From the NCBI RefSeq assembly GCF_900456975.1, contig NZ_UGYM01000002.1:744001-808000 (forward strand): a DNA stretch of 64,000 nt, given 5' to 3'. Below the pieces are notes generated by a model. The model saw only the letters and a program-made list of their open reading frames with translations, did no database searches and had not been told where the DNA came from. A program made the position numbers and the translations under genes. Positions 44,023-54,621 of the stretch are shown here, piece after piece (positions within the stretch are counted from its first letter, which is position 1; each line of letters opens with the position of its first letter). This stretch comes from Shewanella baltica. GTDB lineage: Bacteria; Pseudomonadota; Gammaproteobacteria; Enterobacterales; Shewanellaceae.

Positions 44023-45054
44023 TTAGTCTATGGCTATATGTGCCAGATGCCGATGGGCTCGAGGATCAAATAACAGACACAGGTGGCTGAGCCCAGTCCA
44101 ATCCTCTTTACCCTGCTGCTTTAAGTTGAGCTCAAGTTTCGAGGCGAGGGCGAGCATGTGTTCGAGCTGTTCGAGGCTGAGCCGTTGCAGCGCCGCTTGA
44201 TAAAGAGGCTTACGTTTATCCCAAATTCGATGTTTACTCCAGAGCGCACTCAGCGCGACGCCTTGGGCTTGCTCGCATTTCAAATTGAATAATAAGCCGA
44301 GCTCTTTAAACAAGGCCCACAGTAGGATAGGTAAGGCTGTGCCTTCGCCATTGAGCTGGGCCAGCATGTGCTGCGCGCTATCCTGTTTATTATTCAGTAA
44401 TGCATCCGTGAGTTGGAATACGGTGAAGCGCGACTGATCCTCAAAATAGTGGCTCAGTTCATCGGCACTGACGGGATTTGTTGGACTCAGGAGTTGCAGC
44501 AACTGCATGGCTTGATCGGCAGCCAGTAAATTGCCTTCATAAAGCGAATGCAACATAGCGCGGGCATCCGGCTGCAGATTGAGCTTAAAGTGCTTGATGC
44601 GGCCATCGAGCCAGCGCATAAACTGATCGCCCTCTGGCGTAGCGCAGGGCAGATACATGCCATGGGCATCTAAGGTCTTAAACCATTTGCTGTTGGTTTG
44701 CTCGTTGGCGAGCTTTGGCCCTTCGATAATCAACAGCATATCGGGATTGGGCGTCTGCAATAGGGCTTGCAGTGTACTTGAGCCTTCGGCACCGGGCTTA
44801 GATTGTGGAAGGGTTAACTCAATCAGACGCTTACTGGAAAACAGGCTCATGGCCTGCCATTCCTGAGTCAAGTCGTTCCAATTAAAGCCCGTCTCTTGAA
44901 TGAGTTGGACTTTTTCATCGAAACCCTGACGCTTGGCAAATTGGCGGATCTGATCTTTGGTGGTTTCAATCAACCAAGGATCATCACCAAAAATCAGATA
45001 ACAAGGAAATAACTGGTTGAGGTGGCGGGAGAGTTGATCGGGATAGACTCTCAT
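44023..45054 (-). CDS. holA: DNA polymerase III delta subunit (343 aa)
   Basis: Clamp-loader subunit that opens the beta clamp. N-terminal RVYPDQLSRHLNQLFPCYLIFGDDPWLIETTKDQIR and middle SSKRLIELTLPQSKPG and LLIIEGPKL segments are family-typical; length matches E. coli HolA. Between lptE and nadD on the same strand, the conserved order. Confidence 0.95.
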   Translation of the reverse strand: MRVYPDQLSRHLNQLFPCYLIFGDDPWLIETTKDQIRQFAKRQGFDEKVQLIQETGFNWNDLTQEWQAMSLFSSKRLIELTLPQSKPGAEGSSTLQALLQTPNPDMLLIIEGPKLANEQTNSKWFKTLDAHGMYLPCATPEGDQFMRWLDGRIKHFKLNLQPDARAMLHSLYEGNLLAADQAMQLLQLLSPTNPVSADELSHYFEDQSRFTVFQLTDALLNNKQDSAQHMLAQLNGEGTALPILLWALFKELGLLFNLKCEQAQGVALSALWSKHRIWDKRKPLYQAALQRLSLEQLEHMLALASKLELNLKQQGKEDWTGLSHLCLLFDPRAHRHLAHIAID

Positions 45055-45089
45055 TTAGTAGATTATCCGCATTAAATTGATGACCCGCA

Positions 45090-45584
45090 TTAATTCACCT
45101 CAGTACTGGCCATCGCTTGCAGAATACGATCCGCAGCTTGGATACGCATTTCCTTCGTCAGCAATTCCATTTCACGACTCTTTGCCAATGCGGTACGTGG
45201 ATCGTCTAAGTAGTCGCGGCGAATTTCAACCTTGAAAGGCTGCGCTTCTTTACCCGGCAATGCCACAGCAAATTCGACTAAATAAATCAGCTCATACTCG
45301 GCGACGTTACCAGTGGGGTACAAAGATAAGGTCGAGCGTTCTAGGGAGTCGGTGATTAACCTTAATACTGGAACGTCATCGGCGGCGTCGACAACTTGGA
45401 TATTGTTCAAGCGCAGGCGTTCACGCACCAAACGGGTGAGTTCGCTGTATTCATCCGCGCTGCTCAAACTCAAATGATTGAGGGCATCGGGGATTTGATA
45501 ACTGCGTTGAAGCTTAAAACCGCAACCGGCGCTGGTCATAATTACTAGCGCCATGATTGCGAAGCATATGCGTTTGATAAGCAT
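45090..45584 (-). CDS. lptE: LPS-assembly lipoprotein LptE (164 aa)
   Basis: Outer-membrane lipoprotein (SAGC, Cys21) that plugs LptD during lipopolysaccharide export. The start GCGFKLQRSYQIPDALNHLSL and the later YELIYLVEFAVAL fit the family, as does its place between leuS and holA. About 36 bases from holA, likely one transcript. Confidence 0.93.
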   Translation of the reverse strand: MLIKRICFAIMALVIMTSAGCGFKLQRSYQIPDALNHLSLSSADEYSELTRLVRERLRLNNIQVVDAADDVPVLRLITDSLERSTLSLYPTGNVAEYELIYLVEFAVALPGKEAQPFKVEIRRDYLDDPRTALAKSREMELLTKEMRIQAADRILQAMASTEVN

Positions 45585-45753
45585 AGATTTCGCGGTTTCC
45601 TATTCGTTGTATACCTGCTGGCTTGAAGCGTCCGCTTTGTTGGCGGCTTTCAAGTAACCCAATCACTTAGAATACTTAAGCTCATGGGCTGTTGTTAATT
45701 GCCGCCTTGCTACCACTTCAATAACTTAGGGTATAGCTAGTTATTAGCAGCGG

Positions 45754-48333
45754 TTAATTGGCCACTATGCTAAGCAGTTTACCCGGCACATAGATCACTT
45801 TACGCACAGTCAGGCCGTCTAGGTATTTGATCACGTGCTCATCACTCATGCCTAAGGCTTCTACTGATTCTTTATCAGCATCGGCAGCCACTGTGATTTT
45901 TGCGCGAACTTTACCGTTAACTTGCACAACGATGAGTTTGCTGTCTTCAACTAGCGCAGCTTCATCAACGACTGGCCATTGGCTGTCTTCGATGTTGCTA
46001 GCATTGCCTAACTCGTTCCACAGGTTAAAGCTCACATGCGGAATGATAGGGTACAGCAAACGCACTATGGCGGATAAGGCTTCGCCGATAATGGCGTTGT
46101 CTTGACCTGTGGTTTGTGGTGCTTTTTGCAGATGGTTCATCAGTTCCATCACGGCGGCAACCGCAGTGTTGAACATCTGACGGCGGCCGATATCGTCGGT
46201 CACTTTAGCGATAGTCTTGTGGACTTCACGGCGCAGCGCTTTTTGGTCACTTGTTAACGTGCTGACATCTAAGGTTTCGCTGTTACCTTGGTTCACATGC
46301 TCGTTTGCCAATTTCCACAGACGTTTAATGAAGCGGTGTGCGCCTTCAACGCCAGACTCTTGCCATTCCAGAGTTAATTCTGGTGGTGAGGCGAACATCA
46401 TAAATAGACGAACCGTGTCGGCGCCGTATTTTTCAACCATGACTTGAGGATCGATACCGTTGTTTTTCGACTTAGACATCTTGCTCATGCCGGTATAAAC
46501 CAGCTCGTTGCCGTCTTTGTCGATAGCCTTAGTAATGCGGCCCTTGTCGTCTTTTTCTGTGGTCGCTACATCTAAAGGAGAAACCCAAACACGGGCGCCT
46601 TTTTCGTTGATGTAGTAGAAAGCATCTGCCAGCACCATGCCTTGGGTCAGCAGTTGTTTGGCTGGCTCGTTAGAGTTAACCAGACCTGCATCACGCAGTA
46701 ACTTGTGGAAGAAGCGGAAATATAACAAATGCATACACGCGTGTTCGATACCGCCAATGTATTGATCCACAGGTAGCCAGTAGTTGGCTTTAGCGGGATC
46801 TAACATTTCGTCTGCATGCGGGCTGCAGTAACGGGCGTAATACCAAGACGATTCCATAAAGGTATCGAAGGTATCGGTTTCGCGTAGCGCATCTTGACCG
46901 TTGACTTGGGTTTTTGCCCATTCTTTATCGGCCTTGATTGGGCTTTGAATCCCGTCCATCACGACATCTTCTGGCAGTAATACTGGCAGTTGATCTGCTG
47001 GCGTTGGGATCACAGTGCCGTCGGCTAAGGTCACCATAGGAATAGGTGCGCCCCAGTAACGCTGACGTGAAACACCCCAATCGCGTAGGCGATAGTTGAC
47101 TTGGCGCTTGCCTTTACCTTCGGCAACTAACTTGTTGGCTATGGCATTAAAGCCCGCTTCAAAGTCTAAACCGTCAAACTCTCCTGAGTTAAACAGTATG
47201 CCTTTTTCGGTATAAGCGGCTTCGCTAATGTCCACTTCGCCATCAACAGGCTTGATCACAGCCTCAATCGCTAGACCGTATTTTTTCGCAAATTCGAAGT
47301 CACGTTGATCGTGGCCTGGAACTGACATCACAGCGCCTGTGCCATAGTTCATCAACACAAAGTTAGCTGCCCAAATTGGGACTTGCTTACCAGTAATAGG
47401 ATGAATGGCGAAAAGCCCTGTCGCGACACCGCGTTTTTCCATGGTCGCGAGTTCGGCTTCTGATGTTGTGCTGTTTTTGCACTCATCGATAAAGGCGGCA
47501 AGCTCAGGATTGGTGTGCGCGGCGATTTCAGCCAATGGATGACCTGCAGCAATCGCCACATAAGTCACGCCCATTAAGGTATCAGGACGCGTGGTATAGA
47601 TATCGAAGCTTTTATCGTGGCCTGCGACGCCGAAGGTCATTTCTACACCTTCGCTGCGACCAATCCAGTTACGTTGCATGGTTTTGACCTGATCAGGCCA
47701 GCCATCTAAGGTATCGATATCGTTTAATAATTCTTCTGCATAGGCAGTGATCTTAATAAACCACTGTGGAATTTCTTTTTGTTCCACAGGGGTATCACAG
47801 CGCCAGCAGCAACCGTCTTGAACTTGCTCGTTCGCCAGTACGGTTTCATCATTTGGACACCAGTTGACCGAAGCTGTCTTTTTGTAGACTAGGCCTTTCT
47901 CGTACAACTTAGTGAAGAACCATTGTTCCCAGCGATAATATTCTGGGGTACAAGTGGCGATTTCACGGCTCCAATCGTAACCAAAACCCAGCAGTTTCAG
48001 CTGGTTCTTCATGTACTCTATGTTTTCATAGGTCCATGGCGCAGGCGCAGTCTTGTTGTTAATCGCGGCATTTTCTGCGGGCAGACCAAATGAGTCCCAA
48101 CCGATAGGCTGGAGCACGTTTTTGCCTTGAAGACGTTGAAAGCGTGCAACTACGTCACCTATGGTATAGTTGCGTACGTGTCCCATGTGGAGTCTGCCAG
48201 AAGGGTACGGAAACATCGAAAGGCAATAAAACTTTTCTTTGTTTGCGTCTTCAGTGACTTCGAAGGTTTTGTTGTCATGCCAGTGCTTTTGCACTAAGGC
48301 TTCAATTTCTGAGGGATTATATTGCTCTTGCAT
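45754..48333 (-). CDS. leuS: Leucyl-tRNA synthetase (859 aa)
   Basis: Class I synthetase with HIGH-type [19 protein letters not shown], zinc region [23 protein letters not shown], the editing domain ([16 protein letters not shown]) and KMSKS in [17 protein letters not shown] at 48333 gives [18 protein letters not shown], matching the family start and length; in-frame sequence upstream is leader. Full length. Confidence 0.98.
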   Translation of the reverse strand: MQEQYNPSEIEALVQKHWHDNKTFEVTEDANKEKFYCLSMFPYPSGRLHMGHVRNYTIGDVVARFQRLQGKNVLQPIGWDSFGLPAENAAINNKTAPAPWTYENIEYMKNQLKLLGFGYDWSREIATCTPEYYRWEQWFFTKLYEKGLVYKKTASVNWCPNDETVLANEQVQDGCCWRCDTPVEQKEIPQWFIKITAYAEELLNDIDTLDGWPDQVKTMQRNWIGRSEGVEMTFGVAGHDKSFDIYTTRPDTLMGVTYVAIAAGHPLAEIAAHTNPELAAFIDECKNSTTSEAELATMEKRGVATGLFAIHPITGKQVPIWAANFVLMNYGTGAVMSVPGHDQRDFEFAKKYGLAIEAVIKPVDGEVDISEAAYTEKGILFNSGEFDGLDFEAGFNAIANKLVAEGKGKRQVNYRLRDWGVSRQRYWGAPIPMVTLADGTVIPTPADQLPVLLPEDVVMDGIQSPIKADKEWAKTQVNGQDALRETDTFDTFMESSWYYARYCSPHADEMLDPAKANYWLPVDQYIGGIEHACMHLLYFRFFHKLLRDAGLVNSNEPAKQLLTQGMVLADAFYYINEKGARVWVSPLDVATTEKDDKGRITKAIDKDGNELVYTGMSKMSKSKNNGIDPQVMVEKYGADTVRLFMMFASPPELTLEWQESGVEGAHRFIKRLWKLANEHVNQGNSETLDVSTLTSDQKALRREVHKTIAKVTDDIGRRQMFNTAVAAVMELMNHLQKAPQTTGQDNAIIGEALSAIVRLLYPIIPHVSFNLWNELGNASNIEDSQWPVVDEAALVEDSKLIVVQVNGKVRAKITVAADADKESVEALGMSDEHVIKYLDGLTVRKVIYVPGKLLSIVAN

Positions 48334-48454
48334 CACTCTATTTCCGGCAGTGCCGCCTATTATTTGATCTAACGCCATATCAGCGCGAGTAAGATCTGCA
48401 TAGAATAAACTAGAAGCGATGCATTAAAAAGGTTCGTATGAAGGAGTATTGGTT

Positions 48455-48955
48455 ATGAATGATAGAAGTAACGTGTTACTAGGACTGTATCAAGCCTTAA
48501 TTACCGAAGTGAAAGCTCAATTTGCAGAAGATAACACGCTGACTGTAAAGAACTTATTTAACTCTGTCACTCAAGGTAAGGAGTTTTTACGTCTTAAACA
48601 ACAGGCTGGAGAAGATGAGCTCGCTTTAGTAGAACAATTCTTAAAACGTGATATTACCAGTTTTCTTCGCGAGCAGAACGCCGATAGTCTGAGCCACAGC
48701 CAAACTGTGATTACTTTGGAGAATACGCTTTGGCATTGGTTGGGTGAAATAACCGATCGCAGCCAAGTGGAATGGCATGAATTAACGCAAGATTTTAAGC
48801 AAAATGGTTATTACAAAAGTGGCGACATAGTAAGTCAGGGCATCATGGTATGCACTAACTGTGGCAATGAAATGAGTATTGAATTTCCGAGTCCCATCCC
48901 AGATTGCCCAGAGTGTGATCACGAAGAATTTACCCGCGAGCCGCTAACGCCTTAG
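48455..48955 (+). CDS. ybeL: Zinc ribbon-containing protein YbeL, DUF1451 (166 aa)
   Basis: Helical N-terminal part and a C-terminal zinc ribbon with CTNCGNEM and PDCPECDH as the two Cys pairs. ATG at 48455 has AAGGAG at good distance; an in-frame TTG at 48449 is closer to that site and less likely. Divergent from leuS, as in enterics. Role not established. Confidence 0.92.
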   Translation: MNDRSNVLLGLYQALITEVKAQFAEDNTLTVKNLFNSVTQGKEFLRLKQQAGEDELALVEQFLKRDITSFLREQNADSLSHSQTVITLENTLWHWLGEITDRSQVEWHELTQDFKQNGYYKSGDIVSQGIMVCTNCGNEMSIEFPSPIPDCPECDHEEFTREPLTP

Positions 48956-48979
48956 TCGCGTTAACGATCTTATTTCGTT

Positions 48980-49006
48980 AAAACGACGCATCTGCGTCGT
49001 TTTTTT
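48980..49006 (+). terminator. Terminator after the zinc-ribbon gene
   Basis: AAACGACGCA-TC-TGCGTCGTTT stem with a seven-T tract, about 25 bases after the stop codon. Confidence 0.9.
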
Positions 49007-49052
49007 GATCAATTAAACCGAAATCACCGCTATCTTGGTTAATCAGACAATA

Positions 49053-49712
49053 TCAGCTGTTCGTACGGCAGTAACTGAGGATTTGGCCACCGAAAGGCGC
49101 CAATAAGAATTCAGTGTGAATGGGTTTATGTTGTGTGTGTTCGTAACCTAAGGTGACCATACGTTTACTGAATTTGGCATGATTACCACGACCGGGATCG
49201 ACCAAGACCACATCGCAAACCGGTTTAGCATGCTGCTCAATAAATTGTGACAACAGATCGGCATGCTCTTGTTCGTACAAGAGATCGCTACCAATGATCA
49301 GATCAAATAAGCCTAAATTCGTTTCTGCATCTGCCCAGCCAGTGCGCACAAACGGGATCGCCCGACCATGATTTAAATCGACATTTTGCTTAAGGAAATT
49401 TCCTGATTCTGGGTGATAGTCTGTTGCTGTGATATCGGCGTGCCTATGGTTGAGCACTAGACTCGCGAGCCCAATACCGCAGCCCACTTCAAGAATACGT
49501 TTATTGCCAATTTTGTAGTCTGCCATGTGGTGCGATAGCACTTGGCTCGATGGCCAGACTATGCCAAATAACGGCCAAGTTGCGGAGGAAATACCGAGCT
49601 TTTCAGCTTCGCCATCGATGTCGTCAAATTCCTGATTGTCTCTTAGGGTTCTGACATGAATATCGAGATCGCCAAACTCGTGGGTTTGGTAGCGCACGCG
49701 AAGCAGTGCCAT
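49053..49712 (-). CDS. Class I SAM-dependent methyltransferase, Methyltransf_16-like (219 aa)
   Basis: SAM-binding motif I ILEVGCGIGLASLVLNHRHADITATDYHPES, then FDLIIGSDLLYEQEH as motif IV/post-IV. Soluble, with a variable N-terminal ~60 residues (YQTHEFGDLDIHVRTLRDNQEFDD). The pattern is that of the lysine methyltransferase-like (Nnt1/METTL21-type) family, so the substrate may be a protein, but this is inferred. Single gene. Confidence 0.85.
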   Translation of the reverse strand: MALLRVRYQTHEFGDLDIHVRTLRDNQEFDDIDGEAEKLGISSATWPLFGIVWPSSQVLSHHMADYKIGNKRILEVGCGIGLASLVLNHRHADITATDYHPESGNFLKQNVDLNHGRAIPFVRTGWADAETNLGLFDLIIGSDLLYEQEHADLLSQFIEQHAKPVCDVVLVDPGRGNHAKFSKRMVTLGYEHTQHKPIHTEFLLAPFGGQILSYCRTNS

Positions 49713-49756
49713 AGAGTTGCCTTGATGTGTACCTTAGTTAAGGAACGAGGTAATGG

Positions 49757-49811
49757 TACCAATCTATTGGCTATGCAGACACAGTAACAGCAACAGTAAC
49801 TATGATTGGTA
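49757..49811. repeat. Short inverted repeat TACCAATC/GATTGGTA
   Basis: TACCAATC (49757-49764) and GATTGGTA (49804-49811) are 8-bp inverted repeats with a 39-nt spacer in the gap between the prepilin and methyltransferase genes. I recall such TTATACCAATC/GATTGGTATAA pairs as common in Shewanella intergenic DNA. Confidence 0.4.
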
Positions 49812-49910
49812 TAAGGCCACGTCTAATCGTTCACCTTAACGTGGAACGCGCAATCAGCCTAATCTATTCGCAGACAATTGTGGGATAACACAGGTTAACT
49901 GAGTGTCAGC

Positions 49911-50414
49911 CTAACAACCTTGGGTGTTGATATCATATAGCGGCGGGGTGTTGGCATCGCTGGCTTGGGTGTAGCGGAAATAGCATTGATCGTCATCTAC
50001 TAAGGTATTGTTGTTAAGATCGTAACCTATGTAAGTGATATCAACGCCTTGATATTGAATGATGAGCTTATCATCTGAGGTGATCCAGTTTTCCACATCG
50101 GTATTATCTAGGTAACCCCATTTCAATCTGGTATCGGGCGTGCCATCACCATTGAGGTCGATATCAATAATATCGTCGCGGCCTGCAACGGCTTGGCTTC
50201 GCAGGCTGGGCATTTGGGTTTTGGAGTAGGCTAGTGTGTTGGCGGTTTTTACGCTGGCCTGTAATTGGCTCAGGGTTTGTACCCGAGCCTCTTTACTCAA
50301 ACCGATAAATTTAGGCGCGGCAATCACTGCCAAGATCCCAAGTACAATAATCACCACGACCAGTTCAATCAAGGTAAAGCCAGCCGCATCTTGTTTATTG
50401 ATTGGGTAATGCAT
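49911..50414 (-). CDS. Type IV prepilin-like protein, MSHA/pseudopilin type (167 aa)
   Basis: Class III signal with cleavage at Gly12-Phe13 (AAG/FTLIELVVVIIVLGILAVIAAPKF), Glu at mature position 5, and a long hydrophobic helix. The C-terminal globular part has a Cys pair (DDQCYF ... NTQGC) as in MshA-like pilins. No other pilus genes are nearby; it follows lnt by 10 bases. It must use a pilus or type II machinery encoded elsewhere. Which one is unknown. Confidence 0.88.
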   Translation of the reverse strand: MHYPINKQDAAGFTLIELVVVIIVLGILAVIAAPKFIGLSKEARVQTLSQLQASVKTANTLAYSKTQMPSLRSQAVAGRDDIIDIDLNGDGTPDTRLKWGYLDNTDVENWITSDDKLIIQYQGVDITYIGYDLNNNTLVDDDQCYFRYTQASDANTPPLYDINTQGC

Positions 50415-50424
50415 GGTCTTGATC

Positions 50425-51999
50425 CTATTGCGCTTTTACACGTCGACCAAAGCCGAGTAATACCAGTAAGCCACAGAGCAGCAGCAGGGGTGTTTGGCCT
50501 AATTTTGCGAACCAAGTTTGGCCTGTCACCAAGGGAATGGTTGCGCTTAGCACACCTGTTTCAAACTGGGGTAAGGATGCTGTGATATTGCCATGCTCAT
50601 CGACTACCGCAGTCACGCCATTGTTGGTTGCCCGCAATAAAGGGCGCCCCAATTCAACTGCGCGCATTTGGGCGATTTCCATATGCTGTAATGGGCCGTT
50701 TGAACTACCAAACCAAGCATCGTTAGAGACAGTTAACAGTATATCTGTCCCTTGATTAACGCTGTCGCGTAATTGCTCTGGGAAGGCAATTTCATAACAA
50801 ATCGCGGGCGCGATTTTATGGCCTAGGGCACTTAGATTTGGCTGTTGATATTCGCCTCTAGCAAAGGAGGACATAGGCAAATTAAAGAAAGGCGCAATCG
50901 GGCGCAGCAGCGCTTCAAAGGGCACAAACTCGCCAATCGGCAACAGATGATGTTTCTTAAATTGATTGCTACCATCGCCCTCATAGTCAGGGCCAGCTTG
51001 TTGTTTCTGATTATGATTACCAAGCACAATCAATGAATTATAAAACTCGTTATTTTGATGGCTGATAATGCCAGTGATGATTGACGTATGGTTTAGATTG
51101 GCGACTTTATTGGCGTTATCTAAAAAGTCCTGCACCATAGATTCTGGCGCGGGAACTGCCGCTTCTGGCCAAATAATGATATCGGCATCAAAATGTTCGC
51201 GGGATAAATCCATGTATTTTAATAGGGTAGGCCACAGGGCGTCGGGTTCCCACTTCATGCTTTGGGGAATATTGCCTTGCACCAGTGCCACTTTAACATT
51301 TTCACCCGTAGGATGAATGTCGGAAACCTTAGGTGCAGCCCAAACTGCCAGAATACTGAGTGGCAGTAAAAGCAGTAAACTCTTATAACGCTTAGTAAAA
51401 AAAAGGGCTAATGCACCAGCGAGCATGGCCAGCACAAAGCTTAACCCGAGTGCGCCTATGATACTGGCAAGGGGTTTAAGCGGCCCTTGGGTTTGAGAGT
51501 AACCGGCCCATAACCAGGGGAAACCTGTCATCACCCAGCCACGAGCCCATTCGGTCAAGGTCCACAGGGCGGGGAAGAGGGCGAGATTACGCCAAAGGCT
51601 AAACGTGGTTTCGCCATTTTTACTGAGCGTTTTAGTTAACCAAGCCAGCGCTAAACCTGTTAGTGCCGGATATAAGGCTAAGTACAAAGCCAACAAGGCC
51701 ATCAAGCCAACGGAGGCGATGAGCGGCATACCACCAAAGGTATCCATACTCACATGTACCCAGCTGATCCCTACGGCAAAGCAGCCAAATCCAAAGCTTA
51801 ACCAATAGTAAAAGCTCGCCTTAGCGTCAAGCGCTCGGCTATGCCAGAGGGCAATCGCCATGGCAAACGGATAGATTATCCAAATAGAATAGGGCGCGAA
51901 TGAAAGCGCCGTACTGGCGCCAAGGGCAAATGCCAGTACGAGTCTCAAAGCACTAGGTCGGGACTTTTGTTGGGCAAAAGCCCGGATTTGTTTTAGCAC
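50425..51999 (-). CDS. lnt: Apolipoprotein N-acyltransferase (524 aa)
   Basis: Adds the third acyl chain to lipoproteins in the inner membrane. N-terminal multipass helices are followed by a nitrilase-fold domain with catalytic Glu (IIWPEAAVPAP), Lys (FKKHHLLPIGEFVPFE) and Cys (APAICYEIAFPEQ). The start is GTG at 51999, six bases after the corC stop, without a strong ribosome site. Part of the ybeZ-ybeY-corC-lnt cluster. Confidence 0.97.
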   Translation of the reverse strand: MLKQIRAFAQQKSRPSALRLVLAFALGASTALSFAPYSIWIIYPFAMAIALWHSRALDAKASFYYWLSFGFGCFAVGISWVHVSMDTFGGMPLIASVGLMALLALYLALYPALTGLALAWLTKTLSKNGETTFSLWRNLALFPALWTLTEWARGWVMTGFPWLWAGYSQTQGPLKPLASIIGALGLSFVLAMLAGALALFFTKRYKSLLLLLPLSILAVWAAPKVSDIHPTGENVKVALVQGNIPQSMKWEPDALWPTLLKYMDLSREHFDADIIIWPEAAVPAPESMVQDFLDNANKVANLNHTSIITGIISHQNNEFYNSLIVLGNHNQKQQAGPDYEGDGSNQFKKHHLLPIGEFVPFEALLRPIAPFFNLPMSSFARGEYQQPNLSALGHKIAPAICYEIAFPEQLRDSVNQGTDILLTVSNDAWFGSSNGPLQHMEIAQMRAVELGRPLLRATNNGVTAVVDEHGNITASLPQFETGVLSATIPLVTGQTWFAKLGQTPLLLLCGLLVLLGFGRRVKAQ

Positions 52000-52005
52000 G
52001 AGTGA

Positions 52006-52881
52006 TTATTCTACGTCTTCGCCAGTATTAGGATCGGGGAGTTTAACTCTGAGTTGGATTAAACGCCTTGTGTCAGCATTGATCACTTTAAATTCGATGC
52101 CTTCAATGATGATGCTCTCGTTGCGTTCTGGCAGATGACCAAAGGCGTGTGAGACTAAGCCACCGACAGTATCAAACTCTTCATCGCTGAATTCAGTATT
52201 GAATTCTTCGTTGAAATCTTCGATTGGCGTCAAGGCCTTAACCATATAAACCGTGTTGCCGACTTTGCGGATCTCAGTTTCTTCCGTGCTATCGTGGTCG
52301 AATTCGTCTTCAATCTCACCGACAATTTCTTCCAAAATATCTTCGATAGTCACCAGACCTGACACACCGCCGTATTCATCGACCACAATCGCCATATGGT
52401 AGCGCTGTGAGCGGAATTCTTTTAGCAATACATCGACGCGTTTGCTTTCGGGTACAACCACAGCAGGACGGATCACGCGGTCCAGTGAGAAGGGCTCATC
52501 ACTGTTGGAGAAACCGTAAGGGATCAAATCTTTAGCAAGCAATATGCCTTCGATATGGTCTTTATCTTCGTTAACGACGGGGAAGCGCGAGTGACCTGAG
52601 CCAATCACAGTGGCGAGTAATTCTTCGACCGAGTTGTCTATCTGGAGGGCGACAATTTGAGCTCTTGGGATCATGATATCCCGAACACGCATATCAGAAA
52701 CGTCTAATACACCTTTTATCATCTCGCGGGTGTCTTGAGTGATCAGATCGCGCTGTTCTGCACCATCAATCACATCGACTAAATCTTCGCGATTTTGAGG
52801 TTCGCCCTGAAATAGCTGACTTACTCTATCAAACCAACCTTTCTTGTGGGCGTTCGTACTCGGGGGGATATCGTCACTCAT
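52006..52881 (-). CDS. corC: CorC/YbeX: CBS-domain protein linked to magnesium export (291 aa)
   Basis: Two CBS domains ([11 protein letters not shown] ... [56 protein letters not shown]) and a C-terminal CorC_HlyC domain. No membrane helices. Associated with cobalt/magnesium efflux and, in recent work on E. coli YbeX, with rRNA metabolism. Between ybeY and lnt. Confidence 0.95.
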   Translation of the reverse strand: MSDDIPPSTNAHKKGWFDRVSQLFQGEPQNREDLVDVIDGAEQRDLITQDTREMIKGVLDVSDMRVRDIMIPRAQIVALQIDNSVEELLATVIGSGHSRFPVVNEDKDHIEGILLAKDLIPYGFSNSDEPFSLDRVIRPAVVVPESKRVDVLLKEFRSQRYHMAIVVDEYGGVSGLVTIEDILEEIVGEIEDEFDHDSTEETEIRKVGNTVYMVKALTPIEDFNEEFNTEFSDEEFDTVGGLVSHAFGHLPERNESIIIEGIEFKVINADTRRLIQLRVKLPDPNTGEDVE

Positions 52882-52921
52882 AGTTTTCTCATTAGCTTTT
52901 GATAGGGATTATCTTAGCTAA

Positions 52922-53383
52922 CTATTGTTCCTTATATGGGTCAGTAAAGCCTAAGCCTTCAATGAGTTGGGTCTCTAACGACTCCATCTCTTCAGCTTCT
53001 TCATCTTCGATGTGATCATACCCTAGCAGATGCAAGCAACCATGTACAACCATGTGTGCCCAGTGCGCTTCTAAGGTTTTTTGTTGCTCACGGGCTTCAT
53101 TTTCAACGACTGCCGCGCAAATGACAAGATCTCCTAGTAAAGGAAGTTCAATTTCTGGCGGTGCCTCAAAGGGAAATGACAACACATTGGTCGGTTTGTC
53201 TTTGCCGCGGTAGGTGCTATTGAGCATCTGACTCTCGCGGCTGTCGACGATACGTATAGTTAATTCAGCTTCATCCATGCTATTGCCAATCGCGGTCGTG
53301 GCCCAAAGGGCGAATTGCTCGTCCGTTGGCAACCAGTCGCAGGTGGTGGCATGTTGAATATCTAAGGCTAAATCAAGACTCAT
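52922..53383 (-). CDS. ybeY: Endoribonuclease YbeY (153 aa)
   Basis: Single-strand RNase for 16S rRNA 3' end maturation and ribosome quality control. The zinc site [11 protein letters not shown] and the preceding [27 protein letters not shown] are characteristic. Starts 11 bases inside the end of ybeZ, so coupled to it. Confidence 0.97.
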   Translation of the reverse strand: MSLDLALDIQHATTCDWLPTDEQFALWATTAIGNSMDEAELTIRIVDSRESQMLNSTYRGKDKPTNVLSFPFEAPPEIELPLLGDLVICAAVVENEAREQQKTLEAHWAHMVVHGCLHLLGYDHIEDEEAEEMESLETQLIEGLGFTDPYKEQ

Positions 53384-54398
53384 GTGCTGCGGCTTCCTGT
53401 TGTTTCTGGTATTGGCTTTCTTTCTTGGCCTTTAAGGTTTGCTCTTTTAAATCAAAGGCCTCGTAGGCTTCGACGATGCGAGCAACCACAGGATGGCGCA
53501 CGACGTCTTGGGAGACGAAAAAGTTAAAGCTGATTTCTTCTACTTGGCTTAACACTTCAATCGCGTGGCGTAAGCCGGACTTTTGATGCTTAGGCAAGTC
53601 GGTTTGCGTAATGTCGCCTGTGATCACCGCGCGGGAATTAAAGCCGATACGGGTTAGGAACATCTTCATTTGCTCGATTGTGGTGTTTTGGCTTTCATCG
53701 AGAATAATAAAGGCATCGTTCAAGGTGCGACCGCGCATATAGGCAAGCGGCGCCACTTCGATGACGTTTTTCTCAATTAAGCGTTCCACTTTTTCAAAGC
53801 CGAGCATTTCGAATAGTGCGTCATAGAGTGGACGTAAATAAGGATCGACCTTTTGACTTAAATCACCGGGTAAGAAACCGAGTTTTTCACCCGCTTCAAC
53901 CGCTGGGCGAGTCAGCAAAATTCGGCGCACTTCTTGGCGTTCTAACGCATCCACTGCCGCTGCAACCGCAAGGTAGGTTTTGCCGGTTCCCGCAGGGCCA
54001 ATACCAAAGGTAATGTCGTGGCGCACAATATTGGCCACATATAAGCTTTGGTTTGGATTGCGTGGCTTAATGACACCGCGGCGGGTTTTGATATTAATGC
54101 TGCTGTCGTCGCTCGCGTCTTCTTGCTCTAGGGCGATGGCTTCTTGAATGGCGATATGGACTTGTTCAGGCTCAAGATCGGGCGTGCTGCCTTTGACCGT
54201 TTGGGTCTCGATATAGAGTTCTTTGAGTAAGTTGTTGGCGCTTAAACAATTGCGTGGCAGTCCGGTGATCTGGAAATGATTGTTCTTGCGGACGATTTCA
54301 ACGCCAACGCGACGTTCTATCTGCTTGATATTGTCATCGAATGGACCGCACAGTGAAGCCAAACGGCGTGTTTCTGCGGGTTCGAGATACAGATTCAT
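53373..54398 (-). CDS. ybeZ: PhoH-family ATPase YbeZ (341 aa)
   Basis: P-loop ATPase with Walker [16 protein letters not shown] and Walker [13 protein letters not shown]; works with YbeY in RNA metabolism. ATG at 54398 ([23 protein letters not shown]) fits the family; in-frame codons upstream are leader sequence. The long linker [16 protein letters not shown] is normal. Full length. Confidence 0.95.
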   Translation of the reverse strand: MNLYLEPAETRRLASLCGPFDDNIKQIERRVGVEIVRKNNHFQITGLPRNCLSANNLLKELYIETQTVKGSTPDLEPEQVHIAIQEAIALEQEDASDDSSINIKTRRGVIKPRNPNQSLYVANIVRHDITFGIGPAGTGKTYLAVAAAVDALERQEVRRILLTRPAVEAGEKLGFLPGDLSQKVDPYLRPLYDALFEMLGFEKVERLIEKNVIEVAPLAYMRGRTLNDAFIILDESQNTTIEQMKMFLTRIGFNSRAVITGDITQTDLPKHQKSGLRHAIEVLSQVEEISFNFFVSQDVVRHPVVARIVEAYEAFDLKEQTLKAKKESQYQKQQEAAAHES

Positions 54399-54563
54399 GG
54401 TAGTTAATTTACTGGACAAATAGCACTCCCAATAGCGAATAAGAAAGCAAGGTACGAGGTTGGTTAACCATCGCAATATAAGTTCAGTTTACGAGTCATG
54501 GCCGATAATTGCTAACGGAAAATAGCAATTGCCTCGGTGGACTTAAATAAAAGTGCGTGAAAG

Positions 54564-54591
54564 CAAAAGGGCGACTAAGTCGCCCTTTTCT
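54564..54591. terminator. Terminator after miaB
   Basis: AAAAGGGCGAC and GTCGCCCTTTT form a strong stem with A/T flanks 31 bases after the miaB stop on the minus strand; may also act on the other strand. Confidence 0.85.
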
Positions 54592-54621
54592 ATATAGGTA
54601 CTGTTTAAGCCGATTTAAAGC

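Noticed and set aside
47354..47375. CCCAAATTGGGAC in leuS as a fifth shared element
   Set aside because: Only the palindromic core is shared, inside a conserved coding region, with none of the flanking sequence.
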